Of a stretch of DNA of 64,000 nt, positions 16,986 through 25,165 are shown one piece after another. The notes under the pieces were generated by a model, which saw nothing but the letters and a program-made list of their open reading frames with translations, did not search any database and was not told the DNA's origin. Both the position numbers and the translations under genes were made by a program. Origin of the DNA: Achromobacter kerstersii (GTDB lineage Bacteria > Pseudomonadota > Gammaproteobacteria > Burkholderiales > Burkholderiaceae_B); contig NZ_CADIJQ010000001.1 of assembly GCF_902859595.1 (NCBI RefSeq), forward strand, positions 1,612,001 through 1,676,000, written 5' to 3'. Positions within the stretch are counted from its first letter, which is position 1; each line of letters starts with the position of its first letter.

Positions 16986-17068
16986 GGCGCTGGAATCCTG
17001 TGTGCGGGTGTGCGGGTATGGGGTAATTCGCTATTTTATGCCTGAATGGTTATGGCTGAACGGCGCCG

Positions 17069-17986
17069 CTATCGGGCCGCGTAGGCTTCGATCCGGGTCC
17101 AGACCTGGCGGGCCAGCAATTTGGCGTTGTCCACCGACTGATACAGCCGAATCTCCATATGGATGTCGTTACGCGCGCTGTCGGCCCGCACCAGCTTGCC
17201 TGCGCGCAAGTCGGCCTCGATCAATGTGTGCGGCAGCCAGGCCAGGCCAAAGCCCTGGCGCGCCATGGCGTGCAGCGCGTCGGCCAGGTCTGATTCATAC
17301 AACGTCTGCAATTGCGGCACCACGCAAAGCCCGCGCAGGCGGTCGTGCAGGATGCGGCCTAGCGACATGCTGTCGGCATAGGCCAGGAACGGCACGGCCG
17401 GGTCCGACGCCAGCTTGGGCACGGCATAGCGGGGGTGGCGGCCGCCCTCCGACACGGGCGCACTGACCGCAACCAGTTTGTCGGCGCCCACGCGCCGGCA
17501 GCGGTAGCCGGGGTTATCAATCTTGGCGTACAGCGGCTCGTGCGCATGGCACAGCAGGAAGTCGACCTCGCCATCCGCCAGCATGTCCACGCCGTAGTTC
17601 AGCGTGGTGGTGATGACCTTCAGCTGGAACGCCGGCATGCCCTGCTGCACGCTGGCCATCAACCCCGGCAGCACCGAATGCGCCAGCGTCTTGCCCGACG
17701 CGATGATGATCTTGCGGTTGCGTTCCTGCTCGGGCTTTTGCAGCGCCAGCCGGGTGTCGCGCAGGATGTCCAGCACGTCGATGGCGGCGGCCAGCATGCT
17801 GCGCCCGGCCGCGTTCAGCGTGGTGGCCTGATGGCCGCGTTCCACCAGCGCCACGCCCGCCCATTCCTCAAGCGCCTTGATGCGGCGGCCGAACGCCGGG
17901 TGCGTCACGCTGCGCGCCTCGGCCGCCTGGAACATGTTGCGCGACTTCGATAGCGCGACGAAGTCTTCCAGCCATTTGGTGTCCAT
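17069..17986 (-). CDS. LysR-family transcriptional regulator (HypT/YjiE-like)
   Basis: A 305-residue LTTR. Residues 1-60 hold the winged helix-turn-helix, with the unusual MDTKWLEDFVALSKSRNMFQ and THPAFGRRIKALEEWAG sequence typical of the HypT/QseD-like subgroup. Residues 90-300 are the substrate-binding domain. It is divergent from the hydrolase-Bug pair and an inverted repeat with LTTR spacing lies between them, so it probably controls those genes and itself. Confidence 0.88.
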   Translation of the reverse strand: MDTKWLEDFVALSKSRNMFQAAEARSVTHPAFGRRIKALEEWAGVALVERGHQATTLNAAGRSMLAAAIDVLDILRDTRLALQKPEQERNRKIIIASGKTLAHSVLPGLMASVQQGMPAFQLKVITTTLNYGVDMLADGEVDFLLCHAHEPLYAKIDNPGYRCRRVGADKLVAVSAPVSEGGRHPRYAVPKLASDPAVPFLAYADSMSLGRILHDRLRGLCVVPQLQTLYESDLADALHAMARQGFGLAWLPHTLIEADLRAGKLVRADSARNDIHMEIRLYQSVDNAKLLARQVWTRIEAYAAR

Positions 17987-18038
17987 CTGTCTCTCTCACC
18001 CCTGCCCGCTTGTCCGGGGCGGGATCGGTATTCATGGG

Positions 18039-18057
18039 CTGTGCCGATTCGGCACAG
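18039..18057. promoter_or_regulatory. LysR-type operator (perfect inverted repeat)
   Basis: CTGTGCCG, ATT, CGGCACAG: perfect 8-bp arms in the spacer between the divergent LysR gene and the hydrolase gene. It contains the LTTR hallmark T-N11-A (T18042, A18054), 52 bases before the LysR ATG, where autoregulatory LTTR sites normally lie. Confidence 0.65.
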
Positions 18058-18129
18058 CGGGTGCTCATTTTGCACAACCTAGAAACAATTGGCAACTAAC
18101 ATCCCGGCATCGACTTCTGGAAAACCCTG

Positions 18130-19086
18130 ATGCCCGACGCCCCTGTTTTGCTCAAATCCATCCGCAGCCACTTTCTGGGCGGCGCCGAGGCTGTCGCTGG
18201 CGGTGTGCCGATGCAGCAACAGCAAGTGGTGGACAACGCGTCGGCCCGCCTGGTCGACATGAACGGCGGCTACAGCGTCGGCCAGTTGTACGTGCAGGAA
18301 TACCGGCTGGCCCAGCCGCGCCACCCCTACCCCATCCTGCTTTGGCACGGCGGCGGCATGACGGGCGCGCAATGGGAAAGCACGCCCGATGGCCGCGAGG
18401 GCTGGCTGTGGCGCTTGCTGCAAGCGGGCTATGACGTGTTTGTGTCCGACGCGCCCGAACGGGGCCGCGCGTCGTGGGCGATGTATCCGCAGGTCTATGA
18501 CAGCGCGCCCATCTTCCGGTCCAAGGAAGAAGCGTGGCGGCTGTTTCGCATCGGCCCGGCCGACGGCTATGCGCCCGCGGGCCAGCCCCGCCACGCCTAC
18601 CCCGCGCAGCAATTTCCCACCGACGCCTTCGATACGTTCTCCAAGCAGTTCGTGCCGCGCTGGCTGACTCACGGCGACATGGCGCTGGACGCCTACCGTC
18701 AATTGCTGGACTTGGCTGGCCCCTGCATTGTCATCGGACACAGCCAGGGCGGCGGCTTCGCCACCCTGCTCGCCCAGGAATACGCGGCCACCGTGCGCGC
18801 GGTGGTCGCCGTCGAACCGACGGGCACGCCCGCCACGGCTTGCTGTCAGTTGCCCCCGCAACTGCTGGTCTGGGGCGATCACTTTGGCGCGGACGACACC
18901 TGGCAGCGCTACCGCGCCCAGACGGACGCCTACTGGAACGCCCTGCGCACGGCCGGCCAACGCGCCGATGTGCTGGACCTGCCCGCCGCCGGCATCGCCG
19001 GCAATTCCCATTTCTGCATGCTGGACCGCAACAGCGACCAGATAGCCGGATTGATCGTCGATTGGCTGAACCGCAGCCTCGACTAA
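18130..19086 (+). CDS. Alpha/beta hydrolase (esterase)
   Basis: A 318-residue hydrolase. LLWHGGGMTGAQWE supplies the oxyanion-hole HGGG region, and the nucleophile is near residue 204 in VIGHSQGGGF. A late NSHFCMLD supplies the probable catalytic histidine. There is no signal peptide. It is the first gene after the LysR operator and is followed after 19 bases by a Bug receptor, so it probably cleaves the compound that receptor takes up. The substrate is unknown. The Shine-Dalgarno sequence is weak. Confidence 0.8.
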   Translation: MPDAPVLLKSIRSHFLGGAEAVAGGVPMQQQQVVDNASARLVDMNGGYSVGQLYVQEYRLAQPRHPYPILLWHGGGMTGAQWESTPDGREGWLWRLLQAGYDVFVSDAPERGRASWAMYPQVYDSAPIFRSKEEAWRLFRIGPADGYAPAGQPRHAYPAQQFPTDAFDTFSKQFVPRWLTHGDMALDAYRQLLDLAGPCIVIGHSQGGGFATLLAQEYAATVRAVVAVEPTGTPATACCQLPPQLLVWGDHFGADDTWQRYRAQTDAYWNALRTAGQRADVLDLPAAGIAGNSHFCMLDRNSDQIAGLIVDWLNRSLD

Positions 19087-19105
19087 CCTTCGCCTGGAGA
19101 CACAG

Positions 19106-20095
19106 ATGAATTTCAAGAAATCCACCATTGCCCTGGCGCTGCTGACCGGCGCTACGCTGGCCGCCGGCGCCGCCTCGGCGCAGCAAGCCGCCGGCTACCC
19201 CGCCAAGCCCCTGCGCCTGATCGTGCCGTTCGCCCCGGGTGGCACGGCCGACATCATCGGCCGCGTGTTCGCCGCCCAACTGGGTACCGAGCTGGGCGCC
19301 ACCGTCGTCGTGGAAAACAAGGCGGGCGCAGGCGGCTCGATCGGCACGCGCTACGTGGCCGATGCCGCACCCGACGGCTACATCCTGCTGCTGGCGTCCT
19401 CCAGCACCCACGGCACCAACCCGGCCGTGTACAAGACGTTGACGTATGACGCCGTGCAAGACTTCACCGCCATCACGCAACTGGTCACCGTGCCGGGCGT
19501 GCTGAGCGTCACCAAAGACTTCCCGGCCAGCGACCTGAACGCGCTGATCGCGGCGTCCAAGGTCAACCCGGACAAGTACACCTACGCCTCGTCGGGCGCG
19601 GGCGGCCTGGGCAACCTGGCCATGGAACTGATGAAGTCGATGACGGGTTCCAAGCTCATGCACATCGCCTACCGTGGCGCGGGCCCGGCCTTCACCGACG
19701 TGATCAGCGGCCAGGTGTCGATGATCTGGGAACCGGTGCCGGCCTCGCTGCCCTACATCAAGGGCGGCCAGATTCGTCCCATCGCCATCGCCGCCGACAC
19801 GCGTTCGCCGGAACTGCCCGACACGCCGACCTTCAAGGAAGCCGGCCTGCCGCGCTACGAAGCCAACGCCTGGAACGGCCTGCTGGCGCCCAAGGGCCTG
19901 CCGGAAGACGTGAAGAAGAAGCTGCACGACGCTTCCGTGAAGGCGCTGAACACGCCCGAAGTGAAGGCCAAGATGGCCAGCCTGGGCGGCACCGTGGTCG
20001 CCGGCACGTCGGATGAATTCCAGCAAGTGATCGCAAGCGACGTGAAGAAGTGGAAGAACGTGGCGGCCGACGCCAAGATCCAGCTGGATCAGTAA
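19106..20095 (+). CDS. Bug-family periplasmic substrate-binding protein
   Basis: A 329-residue Bug/TctC receptor with a clear Sec signal peptide (ending AAGAASA-QQ), the mature start YPAKPLRLIVPFAPGGTADI and the family segment VVENKAGAGGSIGT. GGAGA lies upstream of the ATG. Pairing with an upstream hydrolase and a divergent LysR regulator suggests a small catabolic uptake module. TctA/TctB partners are not nearby. Confidence 0.9.
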   Translation: MNFKKSTIALALLTGATLAAGAASAQQAAGYPAKPLRLIVPFAPGGTADIIGRVFAAQLGTELGATVVVENKAGAGGSIGTRYVADAAPDGYILLLASSSTHGTNPAVYKTLTYDAVQDFTAITQLVTVPGVLSVTKDFPASDLNALIAASKVNPDKYTYASSGAGGLGNLAMELMKSMTGSKLMHIAYRGAGPAFTDVISGQVSMIWEPVPASLPYIKGGQIRPIAIAADTRSPELPDTPTFKEAGLPRYEANAWNGLLAPKGLPEDVKKKLHDASVKALNTPEVKAKMASLGGTVVAGTSDEFQQVIASDVKKWKNVAADAKIQLDQ

Positions 20096-20100
20096 GCAGC

Positions 20101-20135
20101 AAAACGCCCCGGGCAAGCACGGCTTCCCCGGGGCG
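20101..20135 (-). terminator. Terminator between convergent Bug and chemoreceptor genes
   Basis: CGCCCCGGG and CCCGGGGCG (20105-20113, 20127-20135) form a 9-bp GC stem. On the minus strand it is followed by TTTT (20104-20101), so it best fits the chemoreceptor transcript; it also lies 10 bases after the Bug stop and may serve both. Confidence 0.6.
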
Positions 20136-20166
20136 ATGACGATGGCTGTTGCCAGATACGGCTGTG

Positions 20167-20198
20167 GCTTGCGTCAGCCGATGCTTGCGTCAGCCGAT
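20167..20198. repeat. Two 16-bp tandem units downstream of the chemoreceptor gene
   Basis: Two exact copies of GCTTGCGTCAGCCGAT. Diverged relatives of the TCAGCCGAT core recur towards the chemoreceptor stop (near 20218 and 20247-20256), and on the minus strand each core contains TGA. It is a weaker example of the 3'-end repeats seen elsewhere in the window. Confidence 0.7.
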
Positions 20199-20246
20199 GC
20201 TGAATTCGGCTATTGCTTCAGGCCGATACGGCCATCGACTTAAGCA

Positions 20247-21875
20247 TCAAGCGCCGATCAGCGCCGCCTGCGCGCCCCGTCCCAGCGCCGGCGCATCGGC
20301 GTCAATCACCTGCCCGCCCGCCTGCAACTTGAACACGGCCACCGCTTCGCGCAAACGTTGCGCTTGGGATTCCAGCGACGCGGCGCTTGCCGCGGCCTGT
20401 TCAACCAGCGCGGCGTTTTGCTGCGTCACGCTGTCCATCTGCGACACCGCCTGATTCACCTGCTGAATCCCTTGCGACTGCTCTTCGGACGCGCTCGAAA
20501 TCTCGTTGATGATGTCCGTCACGCGGCGCACCGACGTCACGATCTCTTCCATCGTCGCGCCCGCGGCTTCCACCTGATCTGACCCGATCGACACCTTCTG
20601 CACGGAATCGTCGATCAAGCCCTTGATTTCCTTGGCCGCCTGGCCGCTGCGCTGCGCCAGGGCGCGAACTTCGCTGGCCACCACCGCAAAGCCCTTGCCC
20701 TGCTCGCCTGCACGCGCGGCTTCTACTGCGGCGTTCAATGCCAGGATGTTGGTCTGGAACGCGATGCCGTCGATCACGCCCACGATATCGGCGATGCGCT
20801 TGGAGCTGTCGGCAATGCCGCGCATCGTGCCCACCACGTCGCCCACGGCCTTGCCGCCGCGCGTGGCCACTTCGGACGCCACCGTCGCCAATTGCGAGGC
20901 GCTGCGCGAACTGTCGGCATTGTTCTTCACGGTGGACGACAGCTCGTCCATGCTGGCGGCCGTTTCCTCAAGCGACGCCGCTTGCTGCTCGGTACGCGAA
21001 GACAAGTCGATGTTGCCAGCCGCGATCTCGCGCGAACCGGTGTGGATTTCTTCCACGCCCAGGCGAACGGCCGACACGGTGCGCGCCAGGCTGTCCTGCA
21101 TGCGCTTGACGGCGGCGTACAGCACGCCGATTTCGTTGTCGCCGCGTTGTTCGATGCGGTTACTCAAGTCGCCACCCGCGATGCGGTCAAACAAACGGCC
21201 CGCGTCATGCAAGGGGCGGAAAACGGAGCGGGCGAAGATCGCGTACAGGCTCACCACCAGCACCGCCACCACCACCAGCAAACAGACCAGCAGCACAATC
21301 GCGCCGTTGATGCGCGTGGATGCCTCGCGCGCCACGCGTTGGCCGATTTCGTCCGCGTAGTCCACATACTTCTGGATGGCTTGCGTGAAGGCGATGCCCA
21401 GCGGCGTGACCTTCTCCAGGTTCAGGCGGCTGGCGTCTTGGGGCTTGCCGGCGCGAATGGCCGCCACCATCGGCGCGATGGCGTCGCGCTGGTAGACGTC
21501 ATAGGCGGCCAACGCGGCGTCGAACAAGGGCTTACCTACTTCCGACACTTCGGGTTGCTTGCGCGCCATGTCAATCAAGTCAGACGCTTTTTTCGTGTAG
21601 CCGTCCAGGCGCTGCATGCTCGGCAGGCTGTCGATGCTCTTGCCTTCGATCAGCGCGCTCTGGGCGGCCAGCAAGACGAGACGTGCGCGCAGCAGTTCGG
21701 CAGCCGCGCCGTCCACGGCATTGGCGCGCACCAGGTTCGTGTCCAGCAAGACTTCAATGGACGTGCGGTTGGACGTGAGTTGCTGATAGACGGCCACGCC
21801 GGTGACCAGGAAAAGCCCAAAAAAGACAGCCAGGGCGGTCGTCAAAATGGCGCGGATACTTAAATTCTTGAACAT
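20247..21875 (-). CDS. Methyl-accepting chemotaxis protein
   Basis: A 542-residue chemoreceptor. TM1 is at about 10-30, a periplasmic four-helix-bundle ligand domain at about 33-190, TM2 at about 192-212 ([20 protein letters not shown]), HAMP at 213-265 and the cytoplasmic signalling domain after that. The conserved hairpin tip contains [20 protein letters not shown] and [18 protein letters not shown]. No NWETF-type receptor-methylesterase tether is present at the C-terminus. The ligand is unknown. It stands alone, with its own terminator. Confidence 0.93.
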   Translation of the reverse strand: MFKNLSIRAILTTALAVFFGLFLVTGVAVYQQLTSNRTSIEVLLDTNLVRANAVDGAAAELLRARLVLLAAQSALIEGKSIDSLPSMQRLDGYTKKASDLIDMARKQPEVSEVGKPLFDAALAAYDVYQRDAIAPMVAAIRAGKPQDASRLNLEKVTPLGIAFTQAIQKYVDYADEIGQRVAREASTRINGAIVLLVCLLVVVAVLVVSLYAIFARSVFRPLHDAGRLFDRIAGGDLSNRIEQRGDNEIGVLYAAVKRMQDSLARTVSAVRLGVEEIHTGSREIAAGNIDLSSRTEQQAASLEETAASMDELSSTVKNNADSSRSASQLATVASEVATRGGKAVGDVVGTMRGIADSSKRIADIVGVIDGIAFQTNILALNAAVEAARAGEQGKGFAVVASEVRALAQRSGQAAKEIKGLIDDSVQKVSIGSDQVEAAGATMEEIVTSVRRVTDIINEISSASEEQSQGIQQVNQAVSQMDSVTQQNAALVEQAAASAASLESQAQRLREAVAVFKLQAGGQVIDADAPALGRGAQAALIGA

Positions 21876-21960
21876 ATAGGGTCACTCCGGTTTGCATAAC
21901 GCTCCCCGGGTTAACGACAGGCTGCAATGAAAAGTTAAATATCTCATTGGGTTACAGCGC

Positions 21961-22040
21961 GCTGACAGCCGCTGGCAGCCCCTGACAGCCTCTGACCACC
22001 TCTGACCGCCTCTGTCCGCCCCTGACAGCCCCTGACCGCC
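21961..22040. repeat. Eight 10-bp tandem units after the sulfatase-like gene
   Basis: Eight consecutive 10-bp units follow the pattern (G/C/T)CTGAC(A/C)GCC with few changes. The array begins 10 bases beyond the stop codon of the sulfatase-like gene (22051-22053) and fills most of the spacer before the chemoreceptor gene. The 10-bp period equals about one helical turn. Confidence 0.85.
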
Positions 22041-22050
22041 CTTTGCCCAG

Positions 22051-23382
22051 TCAGCGCAGCGGCATGTGGCGCTGCGTATACCCCAGCCCGGTGGCGGCGT
22101 CGTGCGGAATCACGGGCATCGCCGCATTCCATTGCAGCCAGTCGCGCCGCATGTCCGCCAGCCTGCCGGGATCATGCGTGGCCTGATTGGCGCGTTCGCG
22201 CTCATCGCGCGACAAGTCGAACAAGTACGAGTAGCCATCCACCTGCAAATACTTCCAGTCGCCCTGCCGGCTGGCGCGCTGGCCGCGGTGCTTGGTGCGC
22301 CAATACAGCTTGCGTTCGAACTCCGGCTTGCCATGCAACACGCCCAACATCGACACGCCGTCCAGCGGAAAGTCCTCGTGCGGCGCCACGCCCGCCGCGT
22401 CCAGCACGGTGGCGGTCCAATCCATGGTCATGCACTGTTGACGGCTGATGCGGCCGGGCGCGATCACGGCGGGCCAGTGCGCAATCCACGGCACGCGGAT
22501 GCCGCCTTCGGTCAGGTCCATCTTGCCGCCCATCAAGGGCCAGCTATCGGCAAAGCGGTCGCCGCCGTTGCCGCTAGTGAAGATAATCAGAGTGTTATCC
22601 AGCAGCCCGTTGCGCGCCAGCGCCTGGCGCACGCGTCCCACGCCTTCATCCATGTGATGAATCATGCTGCGATAGGTATGCACGCTGCCGCCATTCAAGT
22701 CGAGCAGATTGGGCGCCACCTGATAGGCGCGCGCTTCATCGCCGCGCGCTTCCCACGGCGATTGCGGCGCCGTGTAGTGCAGGCTAAGAAAGAGCGGCGT
22801 GCGCGCTTGGGCCGCGTGGTCGATGGTTTGCACCGCGCGCTCGGTCAGCAGATCGGTCAGGTAGCCGGTGGCATTGGCCGCACGCAGGTTCTGCCACAAG
22901 TCGTACTGGCCATGCTGGTCGCGATGGCTGAAGTAGTCCACGTTGCCAGACAGCGATCCGTAGAAGTCTTGATACCCCGATCGCAACGGGCCGAAATGTG
23001 GCGGGTAACCCAAGTGCCATTTTCCGACCAGCGACGTCGCGTAGCCCGCCGCGCGCAACAACGACGCCAGCGTAGGATGCGCCGGCGGCAGGCCCAACAT
23101 GTCACTGCCGCGTGCGCTGCCGTTCAAGGGTTCTTCGGCCGCGCCACGCAGCCGGTATTGGTAGCGCCCCGTCATCAATGCAAAGCGCGTGGGCGATCCC
23201 ACGGGCGCATTGGCATAGCCCTGCGTGAAGCGAATGCCGCTTGCAGCCAAGGCATCCAGTTCAGGCGACACATCGCCAAAATCCGCGGGCCGGCCGCCAT
23301 AGCAACCCAGGTCTGCGGAGCCTAAATCGTCCGCCACGATGAAGACTACGTTTGGCCGTTCCGCCACGTTCTCAGTGCGCAT
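22051..23382 (-). CDS. Sulfatase-family protein lacking the formylglycine residue
   Basis: A 443-residue protein with the full sulfatase/alkaline-phosphatase fold: metal-binding Asp18-Asp19 (VADDLG), GKWHLGY at 120-126, and GGKMDLTEGGIRVPWI at 285-300. However, the formylglycine site that should read C-S-P-T-R reads G-S-P-T-R (Gly62, codon GGA). The usual APH motif is APQ (Gln207), and the usual S-D-N-G-G metal site is S-G-N-G-G (Gly271). Sulfatases cannot act without the Cys- or Ser-derived formylglycine, so it is probably catalytically dead or has changed chemistry. No frameshift or stop breaks the frame. It is divergent from a LysR regulator. No signal peptide is visible. Confidence 0.85.
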   Translation of the reverse strand: MRTENVAERPNVVFIVADDLGSADLGCYGGRPADFGDVSPELDALAASGIRFTQGYANAPVGSPTRFALMTGRYQYRLRGAAEEPLNGSARGSDMLGLPPAHPTLASLLRAAGYATSLVGKWHLGYPPHFGPLRSGYQDFYGSLSGNVDYFSHRDQHGQYDLWQNLRAANATGYLTDLLTERAVQTIDHAAQARTPLFLSLHYTAPQSPWEARGDEARAYQVAPNLLDLNGGSVHTYRSMIHHMDEGVGRVRQALARNGLLDNTLIIFTSGNGGDRFADSWPLMGGKMDLTEGGIRVPWIAHWPAVIAPGRISRQQCMTMDWTATVLDAAGVAPHEDFPLDGVSMLGVLHGKPEFERKLYWRTKHRGQRASRQGDWKYLQVDGYSYLFDLSRDERERANQATHDPGRLADMRRDWLQWNAAMPVIPHDAATGLGYTQRHMPLR

Positions 23383-23489
23383 GCTTGCCTCCTTCGTGTG
23401 AATGAACTACGGTCACTGAGCACTCTAGATGCGAGCAAGCGGGGACGCTAATAGCAAGATCGACCGAGTAATAACGGGGAGGCATCAAC

Positions 23490-24398
23490 ATGAAGTTGCA
23501 GCAAGTGTTCGACTTTCTGGCGGTCACGCAACATGGCAGCGTGCACGCGGCAGCCCGCGCGACCGGGCAAACTCAACCGGCAATGACCAAATCCCTGCGA
23601 CGGCTGGAACGCACACTGGGATTACCGTTGTTCGACAGGCACGCCAAAGGCATGCGGCCCAACGACTACGGCAAACGTTTTCTTCCTCATGCGCAGCATT
23701 TGGTTCACGAGACCAAACGCGCGCGCGACACCATGTCGCAAATGCGCGGCGAGCGCATGGGCACGGTGCAATATGGCATCTCGGCGGCGGCATCGGTGTT
23801 GCTGGCGCCGTCCGCCATTCAGCGCTTTCGGCAGGTCTACCCCGAAGTGGAGCTCAGTTGCCGCAGCGGGCTTTACCACACGCTGACGCCGTTGCTGCGC
23901 GACGGCCAACTCGACTTCGCCATCTGCCCCGTGAATGCAGAGAATGCGGACTCACAGTTGAAGGTGCGCTCGCTGATCGACAGTCCGCTGGTGGTGGCGG
24001 CGCGCCGCGATCACCCTTTGCGGCAAGCGCGCACGATGTATGAATTGCAAGACGTGGTGTTCACCGTTGCAGGGCCGCCCGGCCAGCCAGGTGCAGCGGT
24101 CTACAAGGTATTTGACGACGCCGGGCTCGGCGCGCCGCGCGTGGACATGTACACGGATGGCCTGATCGACGCGGCAGCGTTGGTGGCCAACAGTGATCGC
24201 ATGGCGCTGTTGCCCACCGCGCTGATCACAACCGGCATGCTGCGCGAACAGCTTGAAATTGTGCCCGTGTCCGAACCCTTGCCCAGCTATGCCATCGGCT
24301 TGTTCCAACGCAGCGCACATCCGCTGACGCCGGCCGCCGAAGAACTGGCGACGCAGTTCGAGCGCGAAGCCACGTACTTTCGCAACGGCGCCTCATAA
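23490..24398 (+). CDS. LysR-family transcriptional regulator
   Basis: A 302-residue LTTR with the HTH at about 1-60 (FDFLAVTQHGSVHAAARATG, QPAMTKSLRRLERTLG) and the effector domain from about 90. It resembles regulators of the CbsR/GltC-like aromatic or sulfur group, but the effector is not predictable. GGGGAGG precedes the ATG. It is divergent from the sulfatase-like gene over a 107-base spacer, so that gene is its most likely target. A terminator hairpin follows the stop. Confidence 0.88.
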   Translation: MKLQQVFDFLAVTQHGSVHAAARATGQTQPAMTKSLRRLERTLGLPLFDRHAKGMRPNDYGKRFLPHAQHLVHETKRARDTMSQMRGERMGTVQYGISAAASVLLAPSAIQRFRQVYPEVELSCRSGLYHTLTPLLRDGQLDFAICPVNAENADSQLKVRSLIDSPLVVAARRDHPLRQARTMYELQDVVFTVAGPPGQPGAAVYKVFDDAGLGAPRVDMYTDGLIDAAALVANSDRMALLPTALITTGMLREQLEIVPVSEPLPSYAIGLFQRSAHPLTPAAEELATQFEREATYFRNGAS

Positions 24399-24438
24399 CC
24401 GCAAGGCCTAGCGCGTTTTTCGCTTGCTCTCGCGTGAC

Positions 24439-24463
24439 AATGCCTGCCGCTTCGGCAGGCATT
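24439..24463 (+). terminator. Intrinsic terminator of the LysR gene
   Basis: AATGCCTGCCG and CGGCAGGCATT form a perfect 11-bp stem with a CTT loop, followed by a T-rich stretch (GTTGCTTCTGGCTT). The T-rich stretch is itself the beginning of the neighbouring tandem repeat. Confidence 0.7.
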
Positions 24464-24514
24464 GTTGCTTCTGGCTTGTTGCTTCTGGCTTGTTGCTTCA
24501 GGCAAGTTGCCTCA
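24459..24514. repeat. Four 14-bp tandem units starting at a stop codon
   Basis: Read on the minus strand from 24514, four 14-base units follow each other: TGAGGCAACTTGCC, TGAAGCAACAAGCC, AGAAGCAACAAGCC and AGAAGCAACAATGC. The first begins exactly with the TGA stop of the small membrane protein gene, and the second again begins with TGA, in another frame. The last unit runs into the convergent LysR terminator. Confidence 0.85.
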
Positions 24515-24910
24515 GGCCGCAGAATGGCGAGCCGCCCGGCAGGTCCAGGCCAACGCCGCTGCCCACACCGCCTGCAACGCTGCCCACGCATAAAACACCG
24601 GCGCCAGCACCACCGACATCGCAATGCTGAACCACAGCCAGGCGAACACGCCCCATGCCCAGCGGATACGGTGCGCGGGCGAGCGCCGCAGCAACATCCA
24701 CGCAGCCGCGGCAGCAAATGCGCCGGGCGACAACGCCATGTGCAACATGCCTCGGGCAAGCGCCACGCCGTGGCTATCGCCAGCAGCAATAAACCCGCCT
24801 TGGATTTTTCCGAAAGAGAGTGCCATCACGGCCACATAAAACGCGTAGATCAGTGGAACCAGGATAAGCAAAACGGTTCCGATGACATCGTGCAGCTTAT
24901 TCAGCTTCAT
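24512..24910 (-). CDS. Small integral membrane protein, unknown function
   Basis: A 132-residue protein with about four hydrophobic helices (DVIGTVLLILVPLIYAFYVA, LHMALSPGAFAAAAAWMLL, WGVFAWLWFSIAMSVVLAP, WAALQAVWAAALAW). GGGGGA upstream of ATG 24910 supports the start. I do not recognise the family. It lies between purL and a convergent LysR gene and is probably transcribed alone. The stop codon is the first element of a 14-bp tandem repeat. Confidence 0.7.
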   Translation of the reverse strand: MKLNKLHDVIGTVLLILVPLIYAFYVAVMALSFGKIQGGFIAAGDSHGVALARGMLHMALSPGAFAAAAAWMLLRRSPAHRIRWAWGVFAWLWFSIAMSVVLAPVFYAWAALQAVWAAALAWTCRAARHSAA

Positions 24911-24974
24911 GACGATTCCCCCTATGAATGCAGGATTCCGCCAATGCGGGCTGCCCTCATCCTACTTGCGGAAC

Positions 24975-25064
24975 CGGCGCGTGGCCAATCGAGGCCCGCT
25001 CAATAGGAGCATGATCAATCGGAGCATGGCCAATCGTGGCGCGGCCTCTCGTGGCCCGGCCCAT
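24975..25064. repeat. Six 15-bp degenerate tandem units
   Basis: Units begin at 24975, 24990, 25005, 25020, 25035 and 25050, each 15 bp and mostly ending in CAAT or similar (for example CGGAGCATGGCCAAT, CGTGGCCCGGCCCAT). The array lies between the promoter side of the small membrane gene and the purL terminator. It keeps an open frame on the plus strand (a five-residue period ending NR), but that frame runs through the terminator, so I do not call it a gene. Confidence 0.8.
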
Positions 25065-25074
25065 CCGGGCGCGC

Positions 25075-25106
25075 AAAAAAAAGAACGGGCGCAAGGCCCG
25101 TTCTTT
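25075..25106 (-). terminator. Intrinsic terminator of purL
   Basis: AAAGAACGGGC and GCCCGTTCTTT form a perfect 11-bp stem with a GCAAG loop. On the minus strand it is followed by eight T residues, a textbook Rho-independent terminator about 60 bases after the purL stop. Confidence 0.9.
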
Positions 25107-25165
25107 ATGCTCCCCGCTCACCGCGCAAGCGGCAACCAGAACGCAAGCGTGTTATCGCTGTAGCT

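Noticed and set aside
24975-25064. CRISPR-like array
   Set aside because: Units are contiguous and degenerate with no spacers, far shorter than CRISPR repeats, and no cas genes are in the window.
24882-25163. A plus-strand frame with a five-residue periodic repeat
   Set aside because: It runs through the 15-bp array and the purL terminator, and lacks a ribosome-binding site. I treat it as a consequence of the repeat.
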